From an uncultured Bartonella sp. (GTDB taxonomy: Bacteria; Pseudomonadota; Alphaproteobacteria; Rhizobiales; Rhizobiaceae), in contig NZ_CALYPR010000003.1 in NCBI RefSeq assembly GCF_945277285.1, forward strand, positions 62,001 through 126,000: a DNA stretch of 64,000 bases. Direction: 5' to 3'. The first letter of the stretch is position 1. Each line of letters starts with the position of its first letter. Made by a program: the position numbers and the translations under genes. This document shows positions 9,443 to 19,719 of this stretch, piece by piece. The notes beneath the pieces are model-generated. The model ran no database searches, was not told the origin of the DNA, and worked only from the letters and a program-made list of their open reading frames with translations.

Positions 9443-10273
9443 TTACGAACCAGTCGTAGGTACGTAAAAAGTATTATTTTGTGACAGCGTAAAAATCTCG
9501 CAACCGTTTTTTGTAACTGCCATTGTATGTTCATACTGGGCTGACAATGAGCGGTCTCGTGTTACGGCTGTCCAGCCATCGTTAAGAATTTTAACACCGG
9601 GCTTACCTAGATTAATCATCGGCTCAATTGTGAAAATCATGCCTTCACGCAACTCCGGCCCTTCGCCCGGTTTTCCATAATGGAGAATATTTGGCGCATC
9701 ATGGAATATCTGGCCGACACCATGGCCGCAAAAATCACGTACTACGGAGCAACGTTCCGATTCGGCATATCGCTGGATAGCAGCACCAATATCTCCGACT
9801 GTTGCACCGGGTCTTACAGTGGCAATGCCACGCATGAGACATTCATGGGTGACCTCGAGTAAACGCTCTGAAGCTCGTTTGATTTCACCAACAGGATACA
9901 TCCGACTTGTATCGCCATGCCAACCGTTTTGAATAAAGGTCACATCAACATTAACGATATCACCGCTATGAAGTTGTTTATTTTCTGGAATTCCGTGACA
10001 AACAACATGGTTGATTGATGTGCAGCAGGATTTGCTATAACCGCGGTAATTGAGATCAGCCGGTAACGCTCCTCTATCAGCGCCGAAGGCAAAAACGAAA
10101 TCATCGATTTCGGCAGTCGTCACGCCGGGCTTTATAATGTCAACCAAAGCATCAAGACATTCTGCTGCCAGCCGACCAATTTTACGCATTTGAACAAAAG
10201 CCTCTTCGTCATAAATACGAATTTGTCCGGTGTATTTTATAGGTGCATTTTTATAATCGACGTAACTAACCAT
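9443..10273 (-). CDS. map: Type I methionine aminopeptidase
   Basis: Removes the N-terminal methionine from new proteins. 276 aa, standard length. All five metal ligands are visible: D110 (NVDVTF), D121 (HGDTSRM), H184 (CGHGVG), E217 (TIEPMI) and E248 (QYEHTM); the substrate histidine is H93 (VCHGIP). It starts with ATG at 10273 and is followed after 12 bases by radC. It is preceded by a long AT-rich non-coding stretch that must hold its promoter. Confidence 0.97.
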   Translation of the reverse strand: MVSYVDYKNAPIKYTGQIRIYDEEAFVQMRKIGRLAAECLDALVDIIKPGVTTAEIDDFVFAFGADRGALPADLNYRGYSKSCCTSINHVVCHGIPENKQLHSGDIVNVDVTFIQNGWHGDTSRMYPVGEIKRASERLLEVTHECLMRGIATVRPGATVGDIGAAIQRYAESERCSVVRDFCGHGVGQIFHDAPNILHYGKPGEGPELREGMIFTIEPMINLGKPGVKILNDGWTAVTRDRSLSAQYEHTMAVTKNGCEIFTLSQNNTFYVPTTGS

Positions 10274-10849
10274 TTATCTAACTATTTCTATCTGAGCATA
10301 TTGATTGCATATTAGCGGCTTATCGCGGGCAGCATAACATAGCGATATTTTCACCTTTGGTTCAAGACTGTGCACTTATAAGAGGCAGCCCGTTTAAATT
10401 TTTCAAAAGATAAATTTATAGCCTTATGTTACCGTTGAATCGCAATAAGCATAGCCGGTGATTGACCGGATTGCACGAAATTTATCAATTTTTTGAGAGC
10501 AAAAAAGTAGGCTCGCCTTGACTGTTTTTGTACAACGATCAATAAACAACTCAAAATTTTAATCCTACTCGTCAATATGGATACAAACGAACAATCATAT
10601 TCAATAATAAAGTTTTAGCAAAAATCTAAACTAAAATATAATTATTTGGAAAATAGTTTTATCGCAAGAAAATTTTTAAAAATGCATAAACATATTTGCT
10701 CTACTGGTTAATTTAGATCTTTAGCGATCATAATAAATTTTCGAATATATTTTAAATGTTAGGTAAAAGTTCTGTTTAAAAAGTTAAAGAACTGATAGAG
10801 TCACACTACGGAACATGAAGCCCACATCACATTTATAAACTGTTATTGA
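10274..10849. other. AT-rich gap upstream of map
   Basis: 576 bases with no open frame I can support on either strand, no tRNA-like fold and no clear repeat. It must contain the map promoter, but I could not single out -35 and -10 boxes. It is probably ordinary decayed intergenic DNA. Confidence 0.5.
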
Positions 10850-10960
10850 TTAAAGAATAGCCAAAACGTCACTGATTGTCATATTGGCACACAAGACCAT
10901 AATGGTGGTGATAAGGGCAACAGCCATTAAGGTGATTGTGGTCTTTATCTCGATATTCAT
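10850..10960 (-). CDS. 36-aa putative single-pass membrane protein
   Basis: A short ORF from ATG 10960 to TAA 10850. It has a charged N-terminus (MNIEIK), one hydrophobic span of about 20 residues (TTITLMAVALITTIMVLCAN) and a short tail ending DVLAIL. AGAGGG lies about 10 bases upstream of the ATG. The region just upstream and downstream is AT-rich and non-coding, so this pocket with balanced codons stands out. I do not recognise the family. It is monocistronic, divergent from the TrmJ-type gene and oriented like map 576 bases away. It could be a stress-type membrane microprotein; alternatively a chance ORF. Confidence 0.5.
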   Translation of the reverse strand: MNIEIKTTITLMAVALITTIMVLCANMTISDVLAIL

Positions 10961-11132
10961 CTTTTCAATTCCCTCTGCTCCAAAATTCGTAAAACTTATA
11001 TCAGTTGCAAAGATGACCGGATTTAGGCATGAAAAAGGCTATTTCTAGCCGTTTTCAAAAATACGGTTAATGTTTGGTTGAGGTTCTGTGCAAGTGGCAT
11101 TAAAAAGCATCAAAACCAAAGAAGTGAATAAA

Positions 11133-11963
11133 ATGGCTGGTACAGATAGAAAAAAAGAAAATATGATGGGTGGTCCCGTCATTGTATTGGTTGAACCTCA
11201 ATTACCTGAAAATATTGGCATGGTTGCGCGCGCAATGGCCAATTTTGGTCTTTCTGAACTGAGATTGGTTAATCCGCGTGAGGAATTTCCAAATGATAAG
11301 GCAATAGCTACTGCTAGCAAAGCGGATCATATTATCAATGGCGCGCGAGTTTACGGGACTTTGCGCGAATCGCTAAGCGACATGAATTATATCTTTGCAA
11401 CAACAGCACGCCAGCGTGACGGTTTCAAACCGGTGAGAAGTGCAGTGGAAGCGGCAGAAGTACTGAGAAGGAAAGAAGAGTCGGGCGAGCGGACAGCTAT
11501 TCTTTTCGGGCGTGAAAGATGGGGTTTGAATAATGAAGAAATCAGTTTGTCTGATGAGATAGTAACTTTTCCGGTTAATCCTGCCTTTGCTTCACTGAAT
11601 ATTGCTCAAGCTGTTTTGCTTATGTCTTATGAATGGATGAAATCGGGATTGGAAAGAAAAACCGATACAGCTTTTCGCAATGTTGAAATGGAACCTGCCC
11701 ATAAAGCAACACTTTATGGCCTTTTCAATCAATTGGAAGAAGCGCTAGATGTGCGCGGCTATTTCAGGCCAAAAGAGCGAAAAGAAATTATGGTAGAGAA
11801 TTTGCGCTCTGTTTTGACACGTGCGGCTTTTAGCGAACCGGAAGTTCGTCTACTGCGTGGGGTTGTTTCTTCACTCGACCATTTTTCGCCGAAATTACCC
11901 CGTGGCGCCGGTGCTCCGGATCATCGCAAACGGAAGAAGGACGTTAGTAACCAAAATGAATGA
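11133..11963 (+). CDS. trmJ: TrmJ-type tRNA/rRNA 2'-O-methyltransferase (SpoU family)
   Basis: SPOUT-fold methyltransferase using S-adenosylmethionine. Motif 1 is [19 protein letters not shown] (about residues 20-38), motif 2 is [13 protein letters not shown] and motif 3 is [15 protein letters not shown], with a helical C-terminal extension. This is TrmH family group 1, whose E. coli member TrmJ methylates ribose 32 of tRNA; the exact target here is inferred. I chose the ATG at 11133 (MAGTD, 276 aa), since related proteins begin this way; the frame is open to a GTG at 11088. It overlaps murI by 8 bases. Confidence 0.88.
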   Translation: MAGTDRKKENMMGGPVIVLVEPQLPENIGMVARAMANFGLSELRLVNPREEFPNDKAIATASKADHIINGARVYGTLRESLSDMNYIFATTARQRDGFKPVRSAVEAAEVLRRKEESGERTAILFGRERWGLNNEEISLSDEIVTFPVNPAFASLNIAQAVLLMSYEWMKSGLERKTDTAFRNVEMEPAHKATLYGLFNQLEEALDVRGYFRPKERKEIMVENLRSVLTRAAFSEPEVRLLRGVVSSLDHFSPKLPRGAGAPDHRKRKKDVSNQNE

Positions 11964-12762
11964 ACAGCCTATCCTGTTTTTTGACAGTGGAATTGGCGGG
12001 CTTACGGTTTTACGTGAGACGCGTATTTTTATTCCTGACCGCAAGTTTATTTATGTTGCTGATGATGCGGCATTTCCTTATGGCAATTGGGAAGAGGGAG
12101 CGCTTAAAGCGCATATTATTGAACTTTTTGCAAAACTTTTGGGCAGCTATAAACCTGCACTTTGTATAGTAGCGTGTAACACCGCTTCAACATTGGTGCT
12201 GAAAGAATTACGTCACATCTATCCAGAGGTGCCTTTTATCGGTACCGTGCCAGCAATTAAACCGGCTGCCGAGCAGACGCGCTCCGGTCTCATTTCGGTT
12301 TTGGCAACTCCGGGAACTGTCAAACGTGCCTATACGCGTGAACTCATTGCTTCTTTTGCTTCAAAATGCCATGTACGGTTGGTCGGCAGCGCCAAACTTG
12401 CCGGCTTTGCCGAAGATTATCTGCGAAGAAAGCCGGTTGATAGCGTTGCGCTAAAAAAAGAAATAGCACCGTGTTTTGTAGAAAAAGATGGTCATCACAC
12501 TGATATTGTGGTTCTCGCCTGCACTCATTATCCTTTTCTTGTCAATCTATTTCGTAAAAACGCCAAATGGCCTGTAGACTGGATTGACCCTGCCGAGGCT
12601 GTTGCCAAGAGAGCATTGTCTCTGTTGCCGGATTGCGATCAGATTCATACACTTAACGAACATCTGGATTTGGCGCATTTCACGTCTGGCCGTGCCGACT
12701 ATGCGACAAATCGACTTCTCCATGGCTTTGGATTGAAGCTTAGTCCGTTTGATCTGGAATGA
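11956..12762 (+). CDS. murI: Glutamate racemase
   Basis: Makes D-glutamate for peptidoglycan. 268 aa from the ATG at 11956. The start [19 protein letters not shown] carries D10-S11. The two catalytic cysteines are C74 (VACNTAST) and C189 (ACTHYPFL). The open frame extends upstream to 11821 but only inside the methyltransferase gene, so that extension is rejected. It overlaps the trmJ-type gene by 8 bases, so translation may be coupled. No strong hairpin terminator follows. Confidence 0.95.
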   Translation: MNEQPILFFDSGIGGLTVLRETRIFIPDRKFIYVADDAAFPYGNWEEGALKAHIIELFAKLLGSYKPALCIVACNTASTLVLKELRHIYPEVPFIGTVPAIKPAAEQTRSGLISVLATPGTVKRAYTRELIASFASKCHVRLVGSAKLAGFAEDYLRRKPVDSVALKKEIAPCFVEKDGHHTDIVVLACTHYPFLVNLFRKNAKWPVDWIDPAEAVAKRALSLLPDCDQIHTLNEHLDLAHFTSGRADYATNRLLHGFGLKLSPFDLE

Positions 12763-13267
12763 AATTTTTCTTGTTCTTACAAAACAATGATTTTTAAAGT
12801 TCTTTGAATTGTCAGCCGTTAAAAATTCTTCTCTCACTTTGACGACATTTGTTTTTCTTTTCAAAAAAAATCTATTTCACAAATGAAAATCATATTCAGC
12901 ATTTTTTAAGAAAGGGCTCTATGGGGGGCTCCCAGTAGTTTTAAATTCTTTCTTCAAAATATGGTTTTTCAAGCAATCAAATGATCGAATAATTGATTCA
13001 GCAATCAGGTTGGCTTAATCGTATTTCAAAACCGCTGCCATTTAGACGATGAAATGTCGCTTTGTCTTGACTTGATTTAGTAATTTCACTAAACAACCAC
13101 ACAAGTTTTTTCGATTGTCGATAAAGCTTTAACCGACGTGTCCCGTGGGCATTTGCGCAAAGCGTGCGCGGTTTGCCCTGTCAGTTCATGAAGTTCATGG
13201 GCAGAGGAGGGCGCGTTTCCCTGAGGCATTGGAATTTGTCTCGCTTTAAAAATATTAAGGAAATGCG
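12763..13267. other. Long rpsD leader/intergenic region
   Basis: 505 bases without a supportable ORF. A possible -35 TTGACT lies at 13067-13072. Near rpsD there are short GC-rich inverted repeats: GCGC/GCGC around 13155-13169 and GCCC/GGGC around 13173-13202. These could fold into an S4-binding leader, since ribosomal protein S4 often autoregulates translation, but I cannot show a specific fold. AGGA sits just before the rpsD ATG. Confidence 0.4.
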
Positions 13268-13885
13268 ATGAGCAAGCGCGAAACTACGAAATATAAAATT
13301 GACCGCCGTATGGGCGAAAACATTTGGGGCCGCCCGAAATCTCCGGTTAACCGCCGTGAATATGGCCCGGGTCAACATGGCCAACGTCGTAAAGGCAAGC
13401 TTTCCGATTTTGGTACCCAATTGCGCGCCAAGCAGAAGCTTAAAGGTTTCTATGGTGATATTTCAGAAAAACAATTTCACCGTATTTATGAAGAAGCTGG
13501 TCGTCGTCGTGGTGATACGGGCGAAAATCTTATCGGTCTTCTCGAATCACGCCTTGATGCAATCGTCTACCGTGCCAAATTCGTTCCGACAATTTTTGCT
13601 GCCCGCCAGTTTATCAACCATGGCCATGTTAACGTGAATGGTCGTCGTACCAATATTCAATCATATCGTTGCAAGCCGGGTGATGTCATCGAAGTTCGTG
13701 AAAAATCCAAGCAGCTGGCACTCGTTCTTGAAGCAACCCAGTTGCCGGAACGTGATGTTCCTGATTATATCGAAGCTGATCATACCAAGATGAAGGCAAC
13801 TTATACACGTATTCCAGCTTTTGCTGATGTGCCTTATGCGGTTCAGATGGAACCAAATCTGGTTGTTGAATTCTATTCACGTTAA
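13268..13885 (+). CDS. rpsD: 30S ribosomal protein S4
   Basis: Primary 16S rRNA-binding protein that starts 30S body assembly. 205 aa, the usual alphaproteobacterial length. The N-terminal domain begins [20 protein letters not shown]; the S4 RNA-binding domain (about 94-155) holds [13 protein letters not shown] and [15 protein letters not shown]. The end NLVVEFYSR is the conserved C-terminus. It is monocistronic, closed by a strong terminator 25 bases after the stop. Confidence 0.98.
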   Translation: MSKRETTKYKIDRRMGENIWGRPKSPVNRREYGPGQHGQRRKGKLSDFGTQLRAKQKLKGFYGDISEKQFHRIYEEAGRRRGDTGENLIGLLESRLDAIVYRAKFVPTIFAARQFINHGHVNVNGRRTNIQSYRCKPGDVIEVREKSKQLALVLEATQLPERDVPDYIEADHTKMKATYTRIPAFADVPYAVQMEPNLVVEFYSR

Positions 13886-13909
13886 TCGTGTTTTAATGTA
13901 TCATTTGAA

Positions 13910-13940
13910 CAGGGAGCCAATGGCTCCCTGTTTTTGTTTT
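13910..13940 (+). terminator. Intrinsic terminator of rpsD
   Basis: Perfect 9-bp stem CAGGGAGCC / GGCTCCCTG with a 3-base loop, followed directly by TTTTTGTTTT. A textbook Rho-independent terminator. Confidence 0.95.
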
Positions 13941-13967
13941 GAAAGCATTTTTTTGAAGGAGGGTGAA

Positions 13968-14801
13968 ATGGTCGAGTTGAACGATGTTGATGTAATTTCA
14001 GACGGTTGCCACCCGTTATTTCGCGATGCTCCTTCAACAGTCGAGTTCAACAAATTACGAAAACGTCTGTTGCACCATATGCGACAGGCAATTGAAGATT
14101 TTTCTATGATCAAGCCCGGCCAAAAATGGTTGGTAGCTCTTTCCGGAGGCAAGGATTCTTATGGACTTCTAGCGTTGCTTCTCGATTTGAAGTGGCGCGG
14201 ACTGTTACCAGTCGAGCTACTCGCTTGCAATCTTGATCAGGGCCAACCCGGCTTCCCCAAAAATGTCTTGCCGGATTTTTTGAAACGTTATGACATTCCC
14301 TTTCGGATTGAATATCAGGACACATATTCAATTGTAACAGAAAAACTTGATAACACGCAGACCTATTGTTCGCTTTGTTCGCGGCTCCGGCGGGGCAATC
14401 TTTATCGTATTGCTCGCGAAGAAGGGTGTTCGGCACTGGTTTTGGGGCATCACCGTGATGATGTTCTGGAAACATTTTTCATGAATCTCTTTCATGGTGG
14501 AAGATTGGCTTCTATGCCCGGAAAACTTGTTAATGATGAAGGTGATCTTCTGGTTTTGCGGCCCCTTGTCTATGCTGCCGAAGAAGATCTGGCAAAATTT
14601 GCTGAAGTGATGAAGTTTCCGATCATTCCATGCAATCTCTGCGGAAGTCAGGATGGACTGCAACGCAATGCCATGAAAAATATGTTGAACGATATCGAAA
14701 AGAAAATGCCCGGCCGCAAGGACACAATGATCCGCGCTTTGACCAACGTGCGTCCAAGCCATTTATTAGACAATAAGCTTTTTGATTTCAAAGCTTTATA
14801 A
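13968..14801 (+). CDS. ttcA: tRNA 2-thiocytidine(32) synthetase TtcA
   Basis: ATP-dependent enzyme that thiolates C32 of some tRNAs through an iron-sulfur cluster. 277 aa from ATG 13968, which has GAAGGAGGG just upstream; the frame runs back to 13821 inside rpsD and its terminator, and that part is rejected. The PP-loop SGGKDS is at residues 59-64. Cluster cysteines are C134/C137 (CSLC) and C222/C225 (CNLC). [13 protein letters not shown] is a TtcA family segment. It is the only gene between rpsD and the convergent MFS gene. Confidence 0.94.
   Translation: MVELNDVDVISDGCHPLFRDAPSTVEFNKLRKRLLHHMRQAIEDFSMIKPGQKWLVALSGGKDSYGLLALLLDLKWRGLLPVELLACNLDQGQPGFPKNVLPDFLKRYDIPFRIEYQDTYSIVTEKLDNTQTYCSLCSRLRRGNLYRIAREEGCSALVLGHHRDDVLETFFMNLFHGGRLASMPGKLVNDEGDLLVLRPLVYAAEEDLAKFAEVMKFPIIPCNLCGSQDGLQRNAMKNMLNDIEKKMPGRKDTMIRALTNVRPSHLLDNKLFDFKAL
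14775..14800 (+). terminator. Possible terminator overlapping the ttcA stop
   Basis: AAGCTTT pairs with AAAGCTT around an 8-base loop, inside the last codons of ttcA, with a T-rich stretch shortly after. The stem is AT-rich and weak. Confidence 0.3.
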
Positions 14802-14993
14802 AGCATTTTTATTAAAGTAGGTTATTTTTTGTCTTTGAAATTAAAAAAATGCAGTCGCTCGTAAACCTTTCAGATACTCTATATAAACAGCAATAAACGA
14901 TACTTGAACAACAATTCTAGACCGATTGCGTCAGTGGGGTTGGCAATATTAAACGCAATTCGGTTCTGTAGTTAGACTTTGCACCGAGTAAGC

Positions 14994-16274
14994 TCAGTCG
15001 TTTTTGGATTTTATGACTGTGACATGAGACGTATGGTGATGGCTGGCAAACAACCGCCCCCTTTCGGCAATAAGAATTAATACAATTGCTCCACATGAGA
15101 GTAGAAAAAAACCACCAGCAATCGGGGCTGTTGTACCATTGAAACTTTGCGCAATGACAAACCCCAGACCTGCTCCAATAATTGTTTGCAAAAAGCCGAA
15201 AACCGAAGAAGCAGTTCCTGCAACTTTTCCCAATGGCTCCATAGCTAATGAATTGAAATTAGCTCCAAGTCCGCCATAGGAAAACATAATGACAATGAGT
15301 AAGAGCATGAAATAGACAAACGGCACTGATCCACCATCGGCAATTGACCACACACACCAGATCAATGAAGTGATACAGAAAACCAGCAGCAATAGGTGCG
15401 ATATTTTACGCATACCGAAACGACCGACGAAAAGCGAATTCAAAAAAGAGGAAAGCGCCTGAAATGCAGCAACAAGAGCAAAGGCGGCTGGAAACCATGG
15501 CCCCAGGTGATAGATGCCATCATAGATTTGTTGCGATGTGTTAAGTGTGCAAAAAAGACCACCGAGAACCATCGAGAAAGCCAGTGTATAGCAAAGTGAT
15601 ACACGGTTAGAAACCACCATCCAGAGGCTTTCTCCAACCGAAGAGAACGTTAAAGGTCGTTTTTCGTACAAAGTTTCCGGCAAACGAAAATAGACCCATA
15701 ACGCAATGGCAAATCCGGAAATTGTCATAAATATAAAAATATATTGCCAATGGCCGAGAACCATAATGGCTTGTCCTATTGCGGGAGCGACAACCGGTAC
15801 AATCATAAATACCATCATGACAATAGACATGACTTCGGCCATCTGACGGCCGCCATAAATGTCACGGACAATCGAAATAGTAAGAACACGCGTTGTCGCT
15901 GCGCCGATGCCCTGAATTGCACGCAATATCAGTAACCAGGCAATATTAGGGGCAAATGCACATGCGGCAGATGACAGCGAATAAAAAATCAGACCGGCAA
16001 TAATCGGTATGCGGCGACCATAACGATCGCTGATCGGTCCGAACAATAATTGTGAAAAACCGAAGCCGATGAGATAGGAAAAAATAATATAATGCTGGTC
16101 ATTTTCTCCTGTCATATGCAGGCTTTGGGACATATCGCTCATCGCCGGCAACATAATGTCTATGGCAATTGCATTGGTTGCCATGAGTGTTGCAATCATG
16201 ACGATGAATTCTTTATAACCAAGGCGCGCTTTTATTGCTTTGATGTGTTGTTGCTCACCCACTGTATGTGACAT
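14994..16274 (-). CDS. Bcr/CflA-type MFS multidrug exporter
   Basis: 426-aa inner-membrane protein with about 12 hydrophobic segments. The loop 2-3 motif FGPISDRYGRRIPIIAG (GxxxDRxGRR) identifies the major facilitator superfamily, and IAIDIMLPAMSDMSQSL near the N-terminus is typical of the Bcr/CflA drug-proton antiporters. I start at ATG 16274 (MSHTVGEQQ), which has GGGA seven bases upstream; the open frame continues to 16331 but would put a charged tail before the first helix and run through the grxD terminator. The substrate is unknown. Confidence 0.88.
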   Translation of the reverse strand: MSHTVGEQQHIKAIKARLGYKEFIVMIATLMATNAIAIDIMLPAMSDMSQSLHMTGENDQHYIIFSYLIGFGFSQLLFGPISDRYGRRIPIIAGLIFYSLSSAACAFAPNIAWLLILRAIQGIGAATTRVLTISIVRDIYGGRQMAEVMSIVMMVFMIVPVVAPAIGQAIMVLGHWQYIFIFMTISGFAIALWVYFRLPETLYEKRPLTFSSVGESLWMVVSNRVSLCYTLAFSMVLGGLFCTLNTSQQIYDGIYHLGPWFPAAFALVAAFQALSSFLNSLFVGRFGMRKISHLLLLVFCITSLIWCVWSIADGGSVPFVYFMLLLIVIMFSYGGLGANFNSLAMEPLGKVAGTASSVFGFLQTIIGAGLGFVIAQSFNGTTAPIAGGFFLLSCGAIVLILIAERGRLFASHHHTSHVTVIKSKND

Positions 16275-16287
16275 AGCGTCCCTATAA

Positions 16288-16313
16288 CAAAAATGCCGAT
16301 CGTAAGACCGGCA
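16288..16313 (-). terminator. Terminator after grxD
   Basis: TGCCGGTC / GATCGGCA with one mismatch and a 4-base loop (minus strand), followed by ATTTTTG. It lies between the grxD stop and the MFS start. Confidence 0.7.
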
Positions 16314-16346
16314 CAAAAATTGAATTGGCAATAGTCCTAACGTGAA

Positions 16347-16679
16347 TTAAGCTGTTTTAACAGCTATGCCTTTCTCTTCAAGAAAATTTTGTAATTCCCC
16401 ATTCTGGAACATTTCACGTATAATATCACAACCGCCAACAAATTCGCCTTTGACATAAAGTTGCGGAATTGTGGGCCAGTTAGAATATTCCTTGATGGCC
16501 TGGCGTAATTCGTCTGATGTCAACACATTGACACCTTTATAATCAAGACCAAGATAGTCGAGAATTTGTACTACCTGTCCGGAAAACCCACATTGTGGAA
16601 AACCGGGGGTCCCTTTCATAAACAATACAATGTCATTCGATTTAACTTCATTATCAATAAAATCACGGGCAGCGGTCAT
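16347..16679 (-). CDS. grxD: Monothiol glutaredoxin GrxD
   Basis: 110-aa monothiol glutaredoxin that binds a glutathione-ligated [2Fe-2S] cluster. The CGFS motif is at C30-S33 ([11 protein letters not shown]), with the glutathione-binding [19 protein letters not shown]. It lies about 100 bases downstream of a BolA gene on the same strand; Grx4-BolA pairs form [2Fe-2S] heterocomplexes, so the pairing is functional in known systems. Confidence 0.96.
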   Translation of the reverse strand: MTAARDFIDNEVKSNDIVLFMKGTPGFPQCGFSGQVVQILDYLGLDYKGVNVLTSDELRQAIKEYSNWPTIPQLYVKGEFVGGCDIIREMFQNGELQNFLEEKGIAVKTA

Positions 16680-16781
16680 CTTGTTTCCTCTTGTCTAAGC
16701 CTGTAAAAGGCTAACGAAAAATCTTTTTATATGTATGGTCAAAAAGAAAGCCATACAAGTCCCCTCCAGTTAAAGACCGCT

Positions 16782-17015
16782 TCAATCCGGCACACTGGTT
16801 TGTAATGCGAGTGCATGTAAAACACCCCCCATATTGCCTTTCAATGCTTCATAGACCATTTGATGTTGCTGAACACGGTTTTTACCTCGAAAACTTTCAG
16901 CAACAACTTCGGCTGCATAATGTTCACCATCACCGGCCAAATCACGGATTGTCACTTTGGCATCGGGTATACCTTCGCGGATGAGCTTTTCAATCTCATG
17001 TGCGTCCATAGCCAT
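16782..17015 (-). CDS. BolA family protein
   Basis: 77 aa, one BolA domain. Residues HYAAEVVAESFRGKNRVQQH and the following MVYEALKGNMGGVLHALAL match the family core; the usual RH before MVY is QH here, with the metal-binding histidine kept. It sits upstream of the monothiol glutaredoxin GrxD and downstream of purL. By analogy it forms an iron-sulfur complex with GrxD and takes part in cluster trafficking or iron sensing. Confidence 0.93.
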   Translation of the reverse strand: MAMDAHEIEKLIREGIPDAKVTIRDLAGDGEHYAAEVVAESFRGKNRVQQHQMVYEALKGNMGGVLHALALQTSVPD

Positions 17016-17081
17016 AATGCTTCTCCTATTTTTATTGTGTCTTTGAGATTATCATAAGACAAATGTTGAAACGACTATTTG

Positions 17082-19289
17082 TTATTTATTTTCCATAAAA
17101 TTCGGCAACCAGCCTTCATAGGCTTCGCCGAGTTTTTTGCCCGATAACGTGAAAAGGCCGGTAACAGCAAGATCTTTGCCATTAACTTTGCCAATTTTAG
17201 ATAAATTAATGCCGGCTTTTTTGGCTTCACGTTCAATTTGCTCCACCATCTGCGGTTTTACCGCAAGAAGATAGCGTGCCTGATCTTCACCAAAAAGTTC
17301 TGCATGGGCGGGAGTTTTACCGCTCAACTTTACCTCAATGCCGTGACGGGACTTGATAACCATTTCGGCAAGAGCAATTGCAAGGCCTCCATCTGCAAGA
17401 TCGTGGCACACTGTTACCTTGGCTGATGCAATAAGTTTCCGCACGAAGTGACCATTTTTCTTTTCTATGTCAAGGTCGACATGCGGAGGTGTGCCTTTTG
17501 ACTCGCCCAATATATCTCGTAAATAGATTGATTGTCCAAGATGCGAGCCGCAAGCCCCAACAAGAAGAATAACGTCACCTTCTTCCATTCCATCTATTCG
17601 TGCCATTTTGTGCCAATCATCCAAAAGGCCAACGCCGGCCATGGTTGGCGTAGGCAAAATGGCTTCGCCATTAGTCTCGTTGTAAAGTGAAACATTGCCC
17701 GAAACGATTGGAAAATCGAGTACTTTACAAGCTTCCCCAATGCCTTTTATTGCATAGACAAGTTGTCCCATGATTTCCGGTTTTTCGGGGTTGCCGAAGT
17801 TCAAATTATCACTACAGGCAAGAGGCTTTGCCCCGGTTGCACAAAGGTTACGCCAACATTCTGCAACAGCCTGTTTCCCTCCTTCAAACGGATCAGCTTC
17901 GCAATAGCGAGGTGTAACATCAGACGAGAATGCTAAAGCTTTATGGGCGTTACCTGCAACCCGAATAACGCCGGCATCGCCACCAGGGCGTATGAGGCTA
18001 TTTCCCTGAATAAGTGTGTCATATTGCTCATATACCCAACGTTTTGAACATTGATCGGGCGAGTTAATAAGCTTTAACAAAGCATCGCCAAGATCAACAA
18101 CTTTGATGTCATGTGGATCGAGCGGTGCAACGACAGACGGTTTTACCCAAGGTCTATCATATTCCGGTGCTTCGTCACCCAGTTCTTTGATTGGAAGATT
18201 TGCAACTTCCTCATTGTGGTAAAGAACACGAAATCTTAAATCATCGGTCGTTTTGCCGACAATTGCAAAATCAAGCCCCCACTTTCTGAAAATTGCATTG
18301 GCTTCTTTTTCAAGTTCCGGCTTCAAAATCATCAGCATGCGTTCCTGACTTTCAGAAAGCATCATTTCATAAGCTGACATGTTTTGTTCGCGAACCGGAA
18401 CAAGGTCCAGGTTGAGCTCTATGCCGAGATCACCTTTGGCGCCCATTTCGACAGCCGAGCACGTAAGTCCCGCAGCTCCCATATCCTGAATGGCAATCAC
18501 GGCGCCAGATTCCATGAGTTCTAGGCAGGCTTCCAACAAACATTTTTCGGTAAATGGATCCCCGACCTGAACAGTCGGGCGTTTTTCACCGATTGTATCA
18601 TCAAATTCGGCAGAAGCCATTGTTGCACCACCAACACCATCACGACCGGTTTTGGCACCAAGATAAACAACAGGAAGTCCAACGCCTTCAGCCTTGGAAT
18701 AAAAAAGCGCATTGGTTTTTGCAATGCCCGCAGCAAAAGCGTTGACAAGGATATTGCCATTGTAACGCTTGTCAAAATTGACTTCACCACCGACGGTAGG
18801 AACGCCAAAAGCATTTCCATAGCCTCCCACGCCCGAAACAACCCCCGAAACGAGGTGTTTTGTTCGTGGATGCTCGGGCGCGCCAAAGCGCAGGGCATTC
18901 ATCGCGGCAACGGGCCTTGCTCCCATAGTAAACACGTCACGCAAGATTCCGCCAACGCCGGTTGCTGCTCCTTGATAGGGTTCGATGTAGGAGGGATGAT
19001 TGTGGCTTTCCATTTTAAAAACCACACATTCACCGTCACCAATATCGACAACACCGGCATTTTCACCAGGCCCCTGAATGACACACTTACCCTGAGTGGG
19101 CAGGGTTTTAAGCCACTTTTTTGATGATTTATAGGAGCAATGTTCATTCCACATTGCCGAAAAAATTCCGAGTTCTGTAAAGCTGGGTTCGCGACCAACC
19201 AGCTCCAGAATGCGCCCATATTCTTGCGGTTTTATTCCATGGGCGGCAATCATTTCGGGCGTTATGGCAATGTCGTTTTTCACGCTCAT
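17082..19289 (-). CDS. purL: Phosphoribosylformylglycinamidine synthase subunit PurL
   Basis: Fourth step of de novo purine synthesis: ATP-dependent conversion of FGAR to FGAM. 735 aa, the small PurL type that needs PurQ and Pur[14 protein letters not shown] (H50) and [19 protein letters not shown] (from residue 93) are catalytic and ATP-binding segments. Two pseudo-repeated AIRS-like halves are evident, the second beginning around residue 430. It is downstream of purS, purQ and a lipoprotein gene in the same run, with 28 bases after the lipoprotein stop. Confidence 0.98.
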   Translation of the reverse strand: MSVKNDIAITPEMIAAHGIKPQEYGRILELVGREPSFTELGIFSAMWNEHCSYKSSKKWLKTLPTQGKCVIQGPGENAGVVDIGDGECVVFKMESHNHPSYIEPYQGAATGVGGILRDVFTMGARPVAAMNALRFGAPEHPRTKHLVSGVVSGVGGYGNAFGVPTVGGEVNFDKRYNGNILVNAFAAGIAKTNALFYSKAEGVGLPVVYLGAKTGRDGVGGATMASAEFDDTIGEKRPTVQVGDPFTEKCLLEACLELMESGAVIAIQDMGAAGLTCSAVEMGAKGDLGIELNLDLVPVREQNMSAYEMMLSESQERMLMILKPELEKEANAIFRKWGLDFAIVGKTTDDLRFRVLYHNEEVANLPIKELGDEAPEYDRPWVKPSVVAPLDPHDIKVVDLGDALLKLINSPDQCSKRWVYEQYDTLIQGNSLIRPGGDAGVIRVAGNAHKALAFSSDVTPRYCEADPFEGGKQAVAECWRNLCATGAKPLACSDNLNFGNPEKPEIMGQLVYAIKGIGEACKVLDFPIVSGNVSLYNETNGEAILPTPTMAGVGLLDDWHKMARIDGMEEGDVILLVGACGSHLGQSIYLRDILGESKGTPPHVDLDIEKKNGHFVRKLIASAKVTVCHDLADGGLAIALAEMVIKSRHGIEVKLSGKTPAHAELFGEDQARYLLAVKPQMVEQIEREAKKAGINLSKIGKVNGKDLAVTGLFTLSGKKLGEAYEGWLPNFMENK

Positions 19290-19317
19290 TGATAGGCTCC
19301 CTTAAATAATGTTATGT

Positions 19318-19719
19318 TCAGCACTGGTTATCGCCTTTGACCCAGCGGTCGATATCTTCTCCAATAGCATTTCCATGCGACGATGCCATGAGCGGTCCAT
19401 AAACAGAAACTTTTGCTGGATTGCCTTCAGCTTCGACAACCAGTATCGGCTTGCCACCGGGAGTATTTTTCGGCACAATCAACATACGGGGACGTCCCGA
19501 ATAGGATTGTAACTCGGGCTCAAAACCATAGTGACTAAACTCTGACTTGCCGGATTTGAACCAGCAGCGATTGGCGGTTAAAGCCACGCGTTCCATTGTT
19601 TTTAACGCCGGTTCGCCACTGGCTAGTTCAAGATTACCAGGGCCTGCTTCATGTGTACATGCAACGAGAGCAATGCTAAGTGACAAAATAGAATAGGCCG
19701 TTAATGTGTTGATTTTCAT
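19318..19719 (-). CDS. Putative lipoprotein inside the purine operon
   Basis: 133-aa protein with a lipoprotein signal: hydrophobic residues 8-20 end in the lipobox LVAC, placing the lipidated cysteine at C21. The mature part has the odd pattern [17 protein letters not shown] and [15 protein letters not shown], and ends in a cysteine. It starts inside the purQ stop (4-base overlap) and ends 28 bases before purL, so it is made from the purine message. I do not recognise a characterised family. A role in purine synthesis is unlikely for a secreted protein; the linkage may be only operon packing. Confidence 0.85.
   Translation of the reverse strand: MKINTLTAYSILSLSIALVACTHEAGPGNLELASGEPALKTMERVALTANRCWFKSGKSEFSHYGFEPELQSYSGRPRMLIVPKNTPGGKPILVVEAEGNPAKVSVYGPLMASSHGNAIGEDIDRWVKGDNQC

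Noticed and set aside
11088-11132. N-terminal extension of the TrmJ-type protein from GTG 11088
   Set aside because: Relatives start at the MAGTD-type methionine; the extension is lysine-rich and AT-rich like intergenic DNA.
11821-11955. N-terminal extension of murI
   Set aside because: It lies within the methyltransferase gene; the family start matches ATG 11956.
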